Below are positions 8,459-15,873 of a stretch of DNA of 64,000 bases, one piece after another. The notes beneath the pieces are model-generated. The model saw nothing but the letters and a program-made list of their open reading frames with translations. It had not been told where the DNA came from and ran no database searches. Origin of the DNA: Planctomycetota bacterium (GTDB taxonomy: Bacteria; Planctomycetota; UBA1135; GCA-002686595); NCBI GenBank assembly GCA_012959785.1, contig DUCM01000005.1, positions 124,001-188,000 of the forward strand. The letters run 5' to 3'. The translations under genes and the position numbers were made by a program. Position 1 is the stretch's first letter, and every line of letters begins with the position of its first letter.

Positions 8459-8764
8459 ATGACGACACGCCTCTACATTGGAAATCTCTCCTGGAACACC
8501 ACCGAGGAGACTCTCAAATCCGTTCTCGCCGAAGGCGGGCGGGATGTGACGGACATTCACATGGTCATGGACCGTGAGACTGGCCGCCCCCGCGGCTTTG
8601 CTTTCGCTGAATTCGGCAACGATGCCGACGCCACAGCTGCTATCGAGCAGATGGACGGCATGAACCTCGAAGGCCGCGACCTGCGCGTCAACATTGCCCA
8701 GGAGCGCCCCAAGCGCACCGGCGGTGGTGGCGGTGGCGGTGGCGGTGGTGGCGGCCGCTACTAA
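8459..8764 (+). CDS. RRM-type glycine-rich RNA-binding protein
   Basis: A 101-residue protein made of one RNA recognition motif, with RNP2 LYIGNLSW at residues 5-12 and RNP1 RGFAFAEF at 45-52. A short basic linker and an 11-glycine run ending RY follow. This is the architecture of bacterial Rbp proteins, often cold- or stress-induced, that bind single-stranded RNA in the cytoplasm. The start is supported by a GGAAAGG ribosome-binding site 8 bases before the ATG. The gene is preceded by a structured RNA and terminator at 8239-8380, suggesting transcription attenuation or autoregulation by RNA binding; that is inference. Confidence 0.95.
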   Translation: MTTRLYIGNLSWNTTEETLKSVLAEGGRDVTDIHMVMDRETGRPRGFAFAEFGNDADATAAIEQMDGMNLEGRDLRVNIAQERPKRTGGGGGGGGGGGGRY

Positions 8765-8883
8765 GCCCTAGCCTCCTACGAGAGCTGGCCACACGGCCTC
8801 TCAACTCGTCCGCCGAGGTTCTCCATTCCTTCCGCCCCCCGGGGCTAGGCGTCACGCTACGGATGGGTTGGCCTGAATGAGAT

Positions 8884-8918
8884 GCAGGGCGTCGATCCCT
8901 AGAGGATCGACGCCCTGC
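8884..8918. other. Perfect 15-bp inverted repeat between the RRM gene and pyrC
   Basis: The arms at 8884-8898 and 8904-8918 are perfectly complementary over 15 bp with the loop CTAGA. It lies 120 bases after the RRM gene stop and 90 bases before the pyrC start. No U-run follows on either strand. It could be a terminator for the RRM gene, a pyrC leader element or a protein operator. Confidence 0.6.
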
Positions 8919-9007
8919 TCGTGTGTCCAGAGGCTTGGCCCCAGGCTGCGATGCGAAACAGCACTTCGCCAGGGGGGCCCGGCGATCCATAATGAAGCGC
9001 AGACGGT

Positions 9008-10045
9008 ATGGCTGACTTCCTCGAAATCACACGCCCCGACGACGCCCATGTGCACCTGCGCGATGGTGCCGCCCTGGGCTGCACCGCGGCCTTTAGCGCT
9101 GCGCAATTCGCGCGGGCCCTGGTGATGCCCAACTTGCTGCCTCCGGTGACAGGGGTGGCAGAGGCCCTGGCCTATCGCGGCCGCATTCTGGAAGCCCTGG
9201 GGCCGGAGCCCGAGTTCGAACCGCTGATGGCCCTCTACCTCACGGACGAGACCAGACCCGCCGAGGTGCGTCGGGTGGCCGAGACCCCGGGCGTCCTGGC
9301 CTTCAAGCTCTACCCAAAGGGCGCCACCACCCACTCCCAGGCAGGCGTCACCCGTCTCGCGGCCCTGGCTCCGACCCTGGAGGCCATGCAAGAACATGGC
9401 GTTCCCCTCTGCATCCACGGCGAAGCCACCGATCCCGGCCTGGATGTCTTCGACCGCGAGAAGATCTTCGTCGCCGAGACCCTGGCGCCGCTGCTGGAAG
9501 AATTTCCCGGACTGCGAGTTGTGCTCGAGCACATCACGACCCGCGAGGCAGCACAGTTCGTGGGCGCGGCTCGCGCAGGCGTCGCGGCCACGATCACGCC
9601 CCAGCACCTACTGCTCAATCGCAACGATCTCTTCGCCGGTGGCTTGCGGCCGCACCACTATTGCCTACCGCTCTTGAAGCGCGCCGTCCACCAACGGGAG
9701 TTGCAGCGGGTGGCGATCAGCGGCAATCCGCGCTTCTTCCTGGGCAGCGATTCCGCGCCACACAGCGCGGCGGCCAAGGAAAGCGCCTGCGGCTGCGCCG
9801 GTTGCTTTTGCGCCCCCGTGGCTATCGAGCTATACGCCGAAGTTTTCGATGCTCTCGATGCCCTGGACAAGCTAGAGGGGTTTGCGTCGCACTTTGCCGC
9901 CGAGTTCTACGGCCTGCCGCGCAACACCAGCCGGGTACGCCTGGAGCGTAAAACCTGGCGCGTGCCCGAGACGATCGAACTCAGCCCGACAGAAGAGAGC
10001 GTGCCGCTTTGGGCTGGCAGAGAACTCTCCTGGAAACTCGCCTGA
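9008..10045 (+). CDS. pyrC: Dihydroorotase (homodimeric PyrC type)
   Basis: Catalyses the reversible cyclisation of carbamoyl aspartate to dihydroorotate in pyrimidine synthesis, in the cytoplasm. The 345-residue length matches the E. coli PyrC class. Metal-site residues are visible: His14 and His16 in DAHVHLRDG, the carboxylated Lys100 in FKLYPKGAT, His137 in CIHGE, His175 in EHITTRE, and the catalytic Asp in GSDSAPHS near 250. The extra block ACGCAGCF matches the PyrC-class loop. Stands alone, convergent with the secreted beta-helix protein gene. Confidence 0.97.
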   Translation: MADFLEITRPDDAHVHLRDGAALGCTAAFSAAQFARALVMPNLLPPVTGVAEALAYRGRILEALGPEPEFEPLMALYLTDETRPAEVRRVAETPGVLAFKLYPKGATTHSQAGVTRLAALAPTLEAMQEHGVPLCIHGEATDPGLDVFDREKIFVAETLAPLLEEFPGLRVVLEHITTREAAQFVGAARAGVAATITPQHLLLNRNDLFAGGLRPHHYCLPLLKRAVHQRELQRVAISGNPRFFLGSDSAPHSAAAKESACGCAGCFCAPVAIELYAEVFDALDALDKLEGFASHFAAEFYGLPRNTSRVRLERKTWRVPETIELSPTEESVPLWAGRELSWKLA

Positions 10046-10077
10046 GCCCCTTTGGGCGGAGGGACAGGTCCAAGGGC

Positions 10078-11844
10078 CTACGGCAGCCAGAGCAGTTCGA
10101 GGCCATTGGAGAGGTTGAAGCCATTGCCGCATAGCGAACCCGCAGGGTCGCGGTACCACCACTGGGCGCGGCGCACATCGCCGGCGCTCAGGGCGCAGGT
10201 AGCCGCCACGGAGACGCTCGAGACGAGGTCGCCGAAGAAGTCGCCCTGAACCACCTGCAGGCGGCAGACCGCACCGCCTGCACATCGCAAACCGTCGCCG
10301 AAGAGCGCGCCAGCACCACCAGCCACGGCGTTGTTGCCCAGGAAGAAGACTCCGGGTTGGTTCGGGATCGAGGCTGTAACTTGCAAGACCAGGCTGTCGC
10401 CTGAGATGCTGGGGACGCCGCTGGCCGTGAGCAGCGCGCCGCCGGCGTAGGTTCCGTTCGCGCAGCCGCGACCGGGGGCTCCGCCATTGCTGCAAGGGCA
10501 GAGCGTCCCCGAACCGTCGCCGAAGCAATAGGCCAGGATGGTCTGCAGACCCGTGGCTTCGAAGGCCCCAATATCGACCAGTGGCGCAGATCCGCTACCC
10601 GTGTCCACTGTTGAGCCGTCATCGACAAAACGCGGCGCACCAGAATAGTCGAGGGTGATGCCCGCGGGCACGGCGCTGTTTTGGCCCGCGTCAATGGCAG
10701 CGGAACCGCTGGCCAGCGAAAAATCACCTGCCAGGGGGCTTGTGAATTGCGGATCAGCGGCGCTGTTGCCCGTGCCGCTAATGCCGCCCTCCACAACGCA
10801 GTAGGTGGCTTGCGATGTCCCACCGATCTGGTTGTTAGGATTCTGCGCGCCGCCGGGGCCTTCGTTGTCCCACAGAATGCAATTCACAACTGTAACGGCG
10901 GCAGCGCTCTGGACCCGCAGGCCACCCACGGTCTGGCTGGTGGAACGATTGCCCACGATAGTGCAGTTCAGCACCTTGGTGTTGCCGCCGGAGCCGATCC
11001 AAAGTCCCCCGCCGCCGCTGCCGCCGGTGGCCAAGTTGTCGACGAAGACACAGTTCACCACCTGGGGGCCGTTGCTGGAAAAAATCTCCAGGGCTCCGGC
11101 GCGCGCTGCTGAGTTGCCGCTGAAGAAGCAGCGGTCAAAACGCACGGCGCCGGCCGTGGCGATGTCGAAGGCGCCGCCGAAGGAGCCCCCGGAGTTGCTT
11201 TCAAAGCTGCAGTCGGTGAAGGACGGCGCCGAGTTGTTGATATAGCCCGCGCCGCCGCCAAAGGTGCAGCGGTTGCCCGCGAAGAGGCACTGGCGCACCG
11301 TGGGACTCGAGCCCGAGATGCACAGAATCCCGCCGCCCTTGTTGTTGTTACCCGAACCGTTGGCGTTGCCCCCGCTGACCACAAAGCCGTCGAGTACCGC
11401 TGTCGCGCCGGAGCCGCTGGCGTTGATCACATGGTAGCTGTTGTCGTTGACGAGCCCGCTGGCGTCGTCGCCGGCGAGGTCGCCGGAGAGCATGCTGGGT
11501 GCGCTGCCAGCAGGGGGACGCTCGGCGGGCGAAGCCTCGCCACCCAGGAAGCCGCCGTAGAGGGAGACCTGACTCTTGAGCTGAAAGGAGACGCTGCGCA
11601 CCGCACCGCTGGTGGGTTTGTAGGTGCCCTGCTTGACGAAGATGTCATCGCCTGCAACCGCTGCGGCCAAGGCATCTTGCAAAGCATCGGCGCCGCGGAA
11701 GGCGTTGGCCCACGTCGTGCCGTCGGACAGTCCGCTGGCGAGACTGCTGTCGACGAAAAGCGTGCCGGCAAAACTGGCGGGTGCGAGGGCTAGAAGTGCG
11801 CAGGCGAGGGCGCCAGGAGACGCTAGCGGGGGAACTCGGAACAT
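10078..11844 (-). CDS. Secreted parallel beta-helix protein with C-terminal planctomycete-type module
   Basis: A 588-residue exported protein with a signal peptide (residues 1-26, ending ASFA). Residues 30-420 look like a right-handed beta-helix, with many short turns rich in G, N and S, repeated VDGFVVSGG and VVNCIL motifs, and a polymorphic outer-membrane-protein-like opening with WANAFRGADALQDAL. This fits choice-of-anchor Q/right-handed parallel beta-helix proteins. The last 155 residues form a separate module with paired cysteines (CFGDGSGTLCPCSN), LFGDGLRC, then WWYRDPAGSLCGNGFNLSN and the end LWLP. A similar module ends the protein at 49766-52333. Probably extracellular or surface-attached; no enzyme motif is seen. 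Confidence 0.88.
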   Translation of the reverse strand: MFRVPPLASPGALACALLALAPASFAGTLFVDSSLASGLSDGTTWANAFRGADALQDALAAAVAGDDIFVKQGTYKPTSGAVRSVSFQLKSQVSLYGGFLGGEASPAERPPAGSAPSMLSGDLAGDDASGLVNDNSYHVINASGSGATAVLDGFVVSGGNANGSGNNNKGGGILCISGSSPTVRQCLFAGNRCTFGGGAGYINNSAPSFTDCSFESNSGGSFGGAFDIATAGAVRFDRCFFSGNSAARAGALEIFSSNGPQVVNCVFVDNLATGGSGGGGLWIGSGGNTKVLNCTIVGNRSTSQTVGGLRVQSAAAVTVVNCILWDNEGPGGAQNPNNQIGGTSQATYCVVEGGISGTGNSAADPQFTSPLAGDFSLASGSAAIDAGQNSAVPAGITLDYSGAPRFVDDGSTVDTGSGSAPLVDIGAFEATGLQTILAYCFGDGSGTLCPCSNGGAPGRGCANGTYAGGALLTASGVPSISGDSLVLQVTASIPNQPGVFFLGNNAVAGGAGALFGDGLRCAGGAVCRLQVVQGDFFGDLVSSVSVAATCALSAGDVRRAQWWYRDPAGSLCGNGFNLSNGLELLWLP

Positions 11845-12091
11845 GGAACCTGAGAGGGGCTAGATGAGGGGATAGACGCAAGGCCAAGCAAGGCCTTGGG
11901 AGGTCGCCGCGGGAGCTGCCTCTCTGTGGAGCTAGAGAGCGATCAGGCCAGGCCAACCTCGCAATGATAAGCGAGAATCGCGGATTCCGCCAGCGCTTGC
12001 CGCGCCTTGAGATTCGCCAAGCCGCAGGCGGCCCGCTACCCTATGAGCTGCGGGTTTCGTTTCCCCTCGGTTCAACAAGCCTCCTCCTGCC

Positions 12092-12967
12092 ATGCAAAAT
12101 TCCATCCAAAGCTGCTCCTTGTTCGCCCGCGCCGTCCTGTGCTTGGCCCTTTGCGCAGGTTCTCTTTGCGCCCAGAAAACCCTGCCAAAGATCCCGGCGA
12201 CCGACTTCACGCGGGCCACGGTTGTCGATGACGACGGCTTCCAACAATTCAAGGAATACTCCGTCAAGTGCGAGCCCTGCCGCGGACGGGGCGCCTGGGA
12301 CTGCAGGGGCTGCGAGAAGGTGGAGATGCCCGGCTGCCTGGAATGCGACGGAAAGAAGAAAGCGCCCTGCCGCGACTGCGCTGGCAGCGGACAACTCCTC
12401 GATCCGCTCGTGGCACTGCCCTGCCCCTATTGCGCGGGAAGCGCCTGGTATCGCTGCGCCCAGTGCAATGGCTTCGCAGAGCTCTCCGAGACCCGCGATG
12501 AAAATGTCACCATGGTGGCCTGCGGTGCTTGTAAGAAGCGCGGCCGCTACGAGTGCGTGGTTTGCGACGGCAAGCGCAAGCTGCCCTCCATTCCGATCAA
12601 GCGCAAGCCCGTTCTCAAGGCCAAACTCAAGGACCTGCTCAAGACCCGTGAGAAGCTGATCGAGCTCCTACCCCGCCTCGAGGCCTTCGAGCCCCTGGGC
12701 CGCGCCGCCAAAACAAGCAAAGCCCTGACCGCCCTACTCAAGAAGCCATGCAAACTCCTGCCACCCCTGAAAAACATGCAGGAGCTGCTCGAAACCGTGC
12801 AGAAGGGGCTCGTGAAAGCTGGCTCGGGCTACAAAAATTTTGAGGAGAGCCAGGACCACCAGTTCCGGCTCTTCCGCGACCGCTCCATCTACCTCGTGCG
12901 GCACTCGGTGCGGGTCCTGGACCTCTGTATCGCCCGTGCTGAATTCAACGCGGCCGTGAAGAAGTAG
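12092..12967 (+). CDS. Secreted Cys-rich protein with eight CxxC motifs (DnaJ-type zinc-finger-like)
   Basis: A 291-residue protein with a signal peptide (to about residue 28, SLCAQ). Residues 60-158 hold eight CxxC pairs (CEPC, CRGC, CLEC, CRDC, CPYC, CAQC, CGAC, CVVC), several followed by G-x-G or DGK as in the DnaJ central domain. DnaJ has four such motifs, so this could bind about four metal ions, if it holds zinc outside the cytoplasm. The C-terminal 130 residues are Lys/Leu-rich and helical. The gene lies 40 bases before the triple protease gene on the same strand, suggesting a joint role in envelope protein quality control. Function not established. Confidence 0.85.
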   Translation: MQNSIQSCSLFARAVLCLALCAGSLCAQKTLPKIPATDFTRATVVDDDGFQQFKEYSVKCEPCRGRGAWDCRGCEKVEMPGCLECDGKKKAPCRDCAGSGQLLDPLVALPCPYCAGSAWYRCAQCNGFAELSETRDENVTMVACGACKKRGRYECVVCDGKRKLPSIPIKRKPVLKAKLKDLLKTREKLIELLPRLEAFEPLGRAAKTSKALTALLKKPCKLLPPLKNMQELLETVQKGLVKAGSGYKNFEESQDHQFRLFRDRSIYLVRHSVRVLDLCIARAEFNAAVKK

Positions 12968-12987
12968 CCGCCACTTGCTTTTTTTTT
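12950..12987 (+). terminator. Weak terminator-like element over the stop of the Cys-rich gene
   Basis: GCGGC (12950-12954) can pair with GCCGC (12967-12971), and nine Ts follow at 12979-12987. The stem is short, the loop is 12 bases and a seven-base gap precedes the T-run, so termination would be partial at best. It lies just before the ATG of the triple protease gene. Confidence 0.25.
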
Positions 12988-13007
12988 GGTACCAAGCCCA
13001 ACTGTCC

Positions 13008-15866
13008 ATGAACCTCTGCTCTGCCCCCTCTGGCGCCACCATCGCGGGCCTCCTGTTCTTCCTCGCGCCTACTACCAGCGCCCTGCCGCAAGCCTCGGTG
13101 GAGGACATCTTCGAAGCGGCGCGGGCCCAGGTGGTGCGGGTCGTGGTGACCTTTGCCGGCGAGGGCAGCGGCCCCGTTCCAGGCGAGGTCCTCGTCCAGC
13201 GCCCGGGATCGGGGGTCGTGATCACCGCCGATGGCCTGATCTTGACCAACTCACACCTGGTAGCCGAAGTCACCGATGCAGACGGCCAGCCCTCGAACGA
13301 ATTCTGGGCGCGGGTGGCCCTGCCGGGGGGCTTGCCCAGGCCGGCGCAGGTGGTGGCGCGCAACGAACGGCTGGACCTGGCCCTGCTTCAGATCAAAGGC
13401 GGCCTCGAAGTCCTGACCCCCATGCCCCTGGCGAACCTCGCCGGGCGCCAGGCTGGAGAAAGGGTCGTGGCCATGAGCAACTCAGGAGCGGACCTGGACA
13501 TCTTTGCCGGCATCCTGGCTCTGCCCACGGCGCCGGTGACCCTGCGCGAGGCCCTCCTCGAACCCGGCGAAGTGCTTCTGAGCGATGCGCGCTTTCACGA
13601 CACCCTTGACGGCGGGCCCCTGGTCGACAACCAGGGGCACCTCCTCGGTCTCTACAACGCTTCCCATGTGAGCGCGCTCCCTGAGGGTTTCGAGGAGACC
13701 GAGGATGACGAGGAAAAGAAGCCCGACACCGACTACGCGGTGATCGTTTCGGCCAATGCCATTCGGGCAGCCTTCCCCGAGCATTTCGCTCAATCCGCCG
13801 AGCCCCGTGGGAGCTCCCTCGGTCTTTACGAAGCCGTGACCCCGATTGCCGCCATCGCCCCCAGCGTGGTGAGCGTGTGGAGCGCGGTCGAAGCCCCCCA
13901 CCCGGCTCAAACGACGCCCACCGACCCTCCGGCCCGACTCCTGCCCGAGCACCTCGCCTCGGGAGTAGTGATCAGCGCCCAGGGCTTGGTCTTGACCTCT
14001 TCCAAGATATTCGCCGACGAGGTGACCACGGCATCCGTGCGTGACGCCTCCGGGGTGAGCCATCCCGCCAGCTTGCTAGGGCGCTCGATCAAGCACCAGG
14101 TGGCGCTCTTGCAGGTCGATCTGCCCGCGGGCGAGGTCCTCGAGCCCGCGCGCCTCTGTAATTCCGATCAGGCCACTGTTGGCGAACTCGTAGCCGTGGT
14201 GGGCCGGCCCTACGACGGGCTATGCCCCAGCGTGGGCGTCTTGTCATCCCTGGACCGCGAGTCCTTCATCCAAGTCGCGTCATGGGTGCACCCCGGTCAC
14301 TTCGGGGGCGCCGTGGTGGACCGCTTTGGTCGTTTGATCGCCATCGCTCGAAGCCAACCAGCCAGCGCCGGCGATGTGGACGAGAAGAGCTACCTGGGCT
14401 TCGCCGCACCCTTGGCGGTGGTCCTTGAGACCTTTGCCGAGACTATCGCCACAACTTCAGAACTGGAGCTAGTGGTGGAGACCGACGACGAGGCCGCCCT
14501 GAGTTCCCGAGGCGCCTTGGCCTCCCGGGTGGTGGAGCGCACCCGCGCCTCGCTCTGCAATGTGCTCGTCAGTCGCGCCGCCCCCACGGCTGACGCCGGT
14601 TTCGACCCCTTCGCCAGCGACGAGAAGGTTTTTTCCCTCCACAGCATGGGGTCGGGAGTCGTGATCGACCCCAGCGGCCTGGCTCTAACCAACTGGCATG
14701 TGGTGGATTCCGCCATGAACGCTGACGGCAGCCAGAACGAGGATTTTCTGGTTGAGGCCACCCTGCCCGGTGGCCGCCGCTTCGTGGTGGATGTGCTCTC
14801 GACTTCCCGTGATGACGACCTGGCCTTGATTTCCCTGCGCCTGAGTGAAGGCGATGCCGTGGTGCCCGTGGTCCTGGGCGACTCCGATGCCCTGGCCGTG
14901 GGCGAGCCCGTTTTTGCCATCGGCAACCCCCACGGCCTGGCCAACTCGGTCAGCGCAGGCGTGATCAGTTGCAAGGACCAGGATGTCATGATCCGCGGTC
15001 GCTTGCGCAAGTACTTCGGCCTCCTACAGACGGATGCCGCAATCAACCCCGGCAATTCCGGCGGAGCCTTGCTCGATAGCGAGGGCCGTTTGGTGGGTAT
15101 CAACAGTGCCGGTCGTTCCGGTGCTGGGCTCGCCATCCCCGTGGCGCGAGCGCGAGCTGTTTTCCGTGACAAGTTGCTCTCCACCGAAAAGCTGCGCACG
15201 GTCTACCTGGGTTTCGAGGTTTCCGACGAGAGCGGAGCGTTGCTGGTGACCCGGGTCCACGCCGATAGTCCCGCCAGTCGCGCCGCACTCGAAGTCGGCG
15301 ACGAGGTGCTGGCCCTCGACGGAGAGGAACTTGGGAGCGCGATTCGCTTCGCCCAGGCCCTGCGCAGCCTCGTGGCCAGCGGCGGGGTCAGTCTGCAATG
15401 CCTGCGCGCCGGCAGGCAACTAGATCTCACTCTAAAGCCCCAGAGCTACGCTGCCTGGCGCGTCTACCTGCAGAGCGGCATCGAGGTCAGCGAAGTGGAC
15501 TATGGCGAGGAGACGGTGCTCGTGCGCGACGCTGGCATCATGCTCCACCGCGCCTACAGCGGCGACGAGACGGCCCTGCCCAAGGTGCTCATGGCGGGCG
15601 CCTTGCGGGTAGAGCGCACTCGCTCCCTGGAACCCGGCGCGGAACACCCCGTACACCCGGGCGACTTGCTCCTGGGGCTTGTGAGCCTGCACCGCGGGGC
15701 CACCGCCGACAGTCAGCAACTCGTGCGCTTTGAAAAGGCCGCGGACTTGTTCGCCAGCCTCACGCCCCTGGCTACCCGCGACGGCGCGTGGTGCAGCCTC
15801 ATGCTGCTGCGCGATGGCAAAATAGTCCGGACGAGTGTCTTTGTGCGCCGTCCGCCGCGTAAGTAG
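13008..15866 (+). CDS. Three tandem trypsin-fold modules (two degenerate, one active-looking) plus PDZ
   Basis: A 952-residue exported protein with a signal peptide (MNLCSAPS... to about residue 28). Module 1 (about 35-260) keeps His83 (TNSHLV) and Asp123 but has Asp201 where the nucleophile should be (HDTLDGGP). Module 2 (about 275-480) has Lys333, Gln364 and Phe432 in the three catalytic positions (SSKIF, KHQVALL, HPGHFGGA). Module 3 (about 505-725) is complete: His564 (TNWHVV), Asp604 and Ser684 (INPGNSGGA). A PDZ domain follows at about 732-810, then a 140-residue unclassified tail. The start at 13008 was chosen over a TTG at 12975 because it begins the signal peptide. Two pseudoprotease domains joined to one active HtrA-like domain suggest substrate capture or regulation; that is inference. 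Confidence 0.93.
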   Translation: MNLCSAPSGATIAGLLFFLAPTTSALPQASVEDIFEAARAQVVRVVVTFAGEGSGPVPGEVLVQRPGSGVVITADGLILTNSHLVAEVTDADGQPSNEFWARVALPGGLPRPAQVVARNERLDLALLQIKGGLEVLTPMPLANLAGRQAGERVVAMSNSGADLDIFAGILALPTAPVTLREALLEPGEVLLSDARFHDTLDGGPLVDNQGHLLGLYNASHVSALPEGFEETEDDEEKKPDTDYAVIVSANAIRAAFPEHFAQSAEPRGSSLGLYEAVTPIAAIAPSVVSVWSAVEAPHPAQTTPTDPPARLLPEHLASGVVISAQGLVLTSSKIFADEVTTASVRDASGVSHPASLLGRSIKHQVALLQVDLPAGEVLEPARLCNSDQATVGELVAVVGRPYDGLCPSVGVLSSLDRESFIQVASWVHPGHFGGAVVDRFGRLIAIARSQPASAGDVDEKSYLGFAAPLAVVLETFAETIATTSELELVVETDDEAALSSRGALASRVVERTRASLCNVLVSRAAPTADAGFDPFASDEKVFSLHSMGSGVVIDPSGLALTNWHVVDSAMNADGSQNEDFLVEATLPGGRRFVVDVLSTSRDDDLALISLRLSEGDAVVPVVLGDSDALAVGEPVFAIGNPHGLANSVSAGVISCKDQDVMIRGRLRKYFGLLQTDAAINPGNSGGALLDSEGRLVGINSAGRSGAGLAIPVARARAVFRDKLLSTEKLRTVYLGFEVSDESGALLVTRVHADSPASRAALEVGDEVLALDGEELGSAIRFAQALRSLVASGGVSLQCLRAGRQLDLTLKPQSYAAWRVYLQSGIEVSEVDYGEETVLVRDAGIMLHRAYSGDETALPKVLMAGALRVERTRSLEPGAEHPVHPGDLLLGLVSLHRGATADSQQLVRFEKAADLFASLTPLATRDGAWCSLMLLRDGKIVRTSVFVRRPPRK

Positions 15867-15873
15867 ACGCGTC

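Noticed and set aside
10078-11844. PEP-CTERM or type IX sorting tail
   Set aside because: The C-terminus has no Pro-Glu-Pro plus membrane span plus basic end, and no type IX beta-sandwich signature; the shared module is longer and different.
12950-12987. Treating the nine-T run as proof that the Cys-rich and triple protease genes are separate transcripts
   Set aside because: The preceding stem has only five pairs with a large loop and a gap before the T-run; it is listed only as a weak element.
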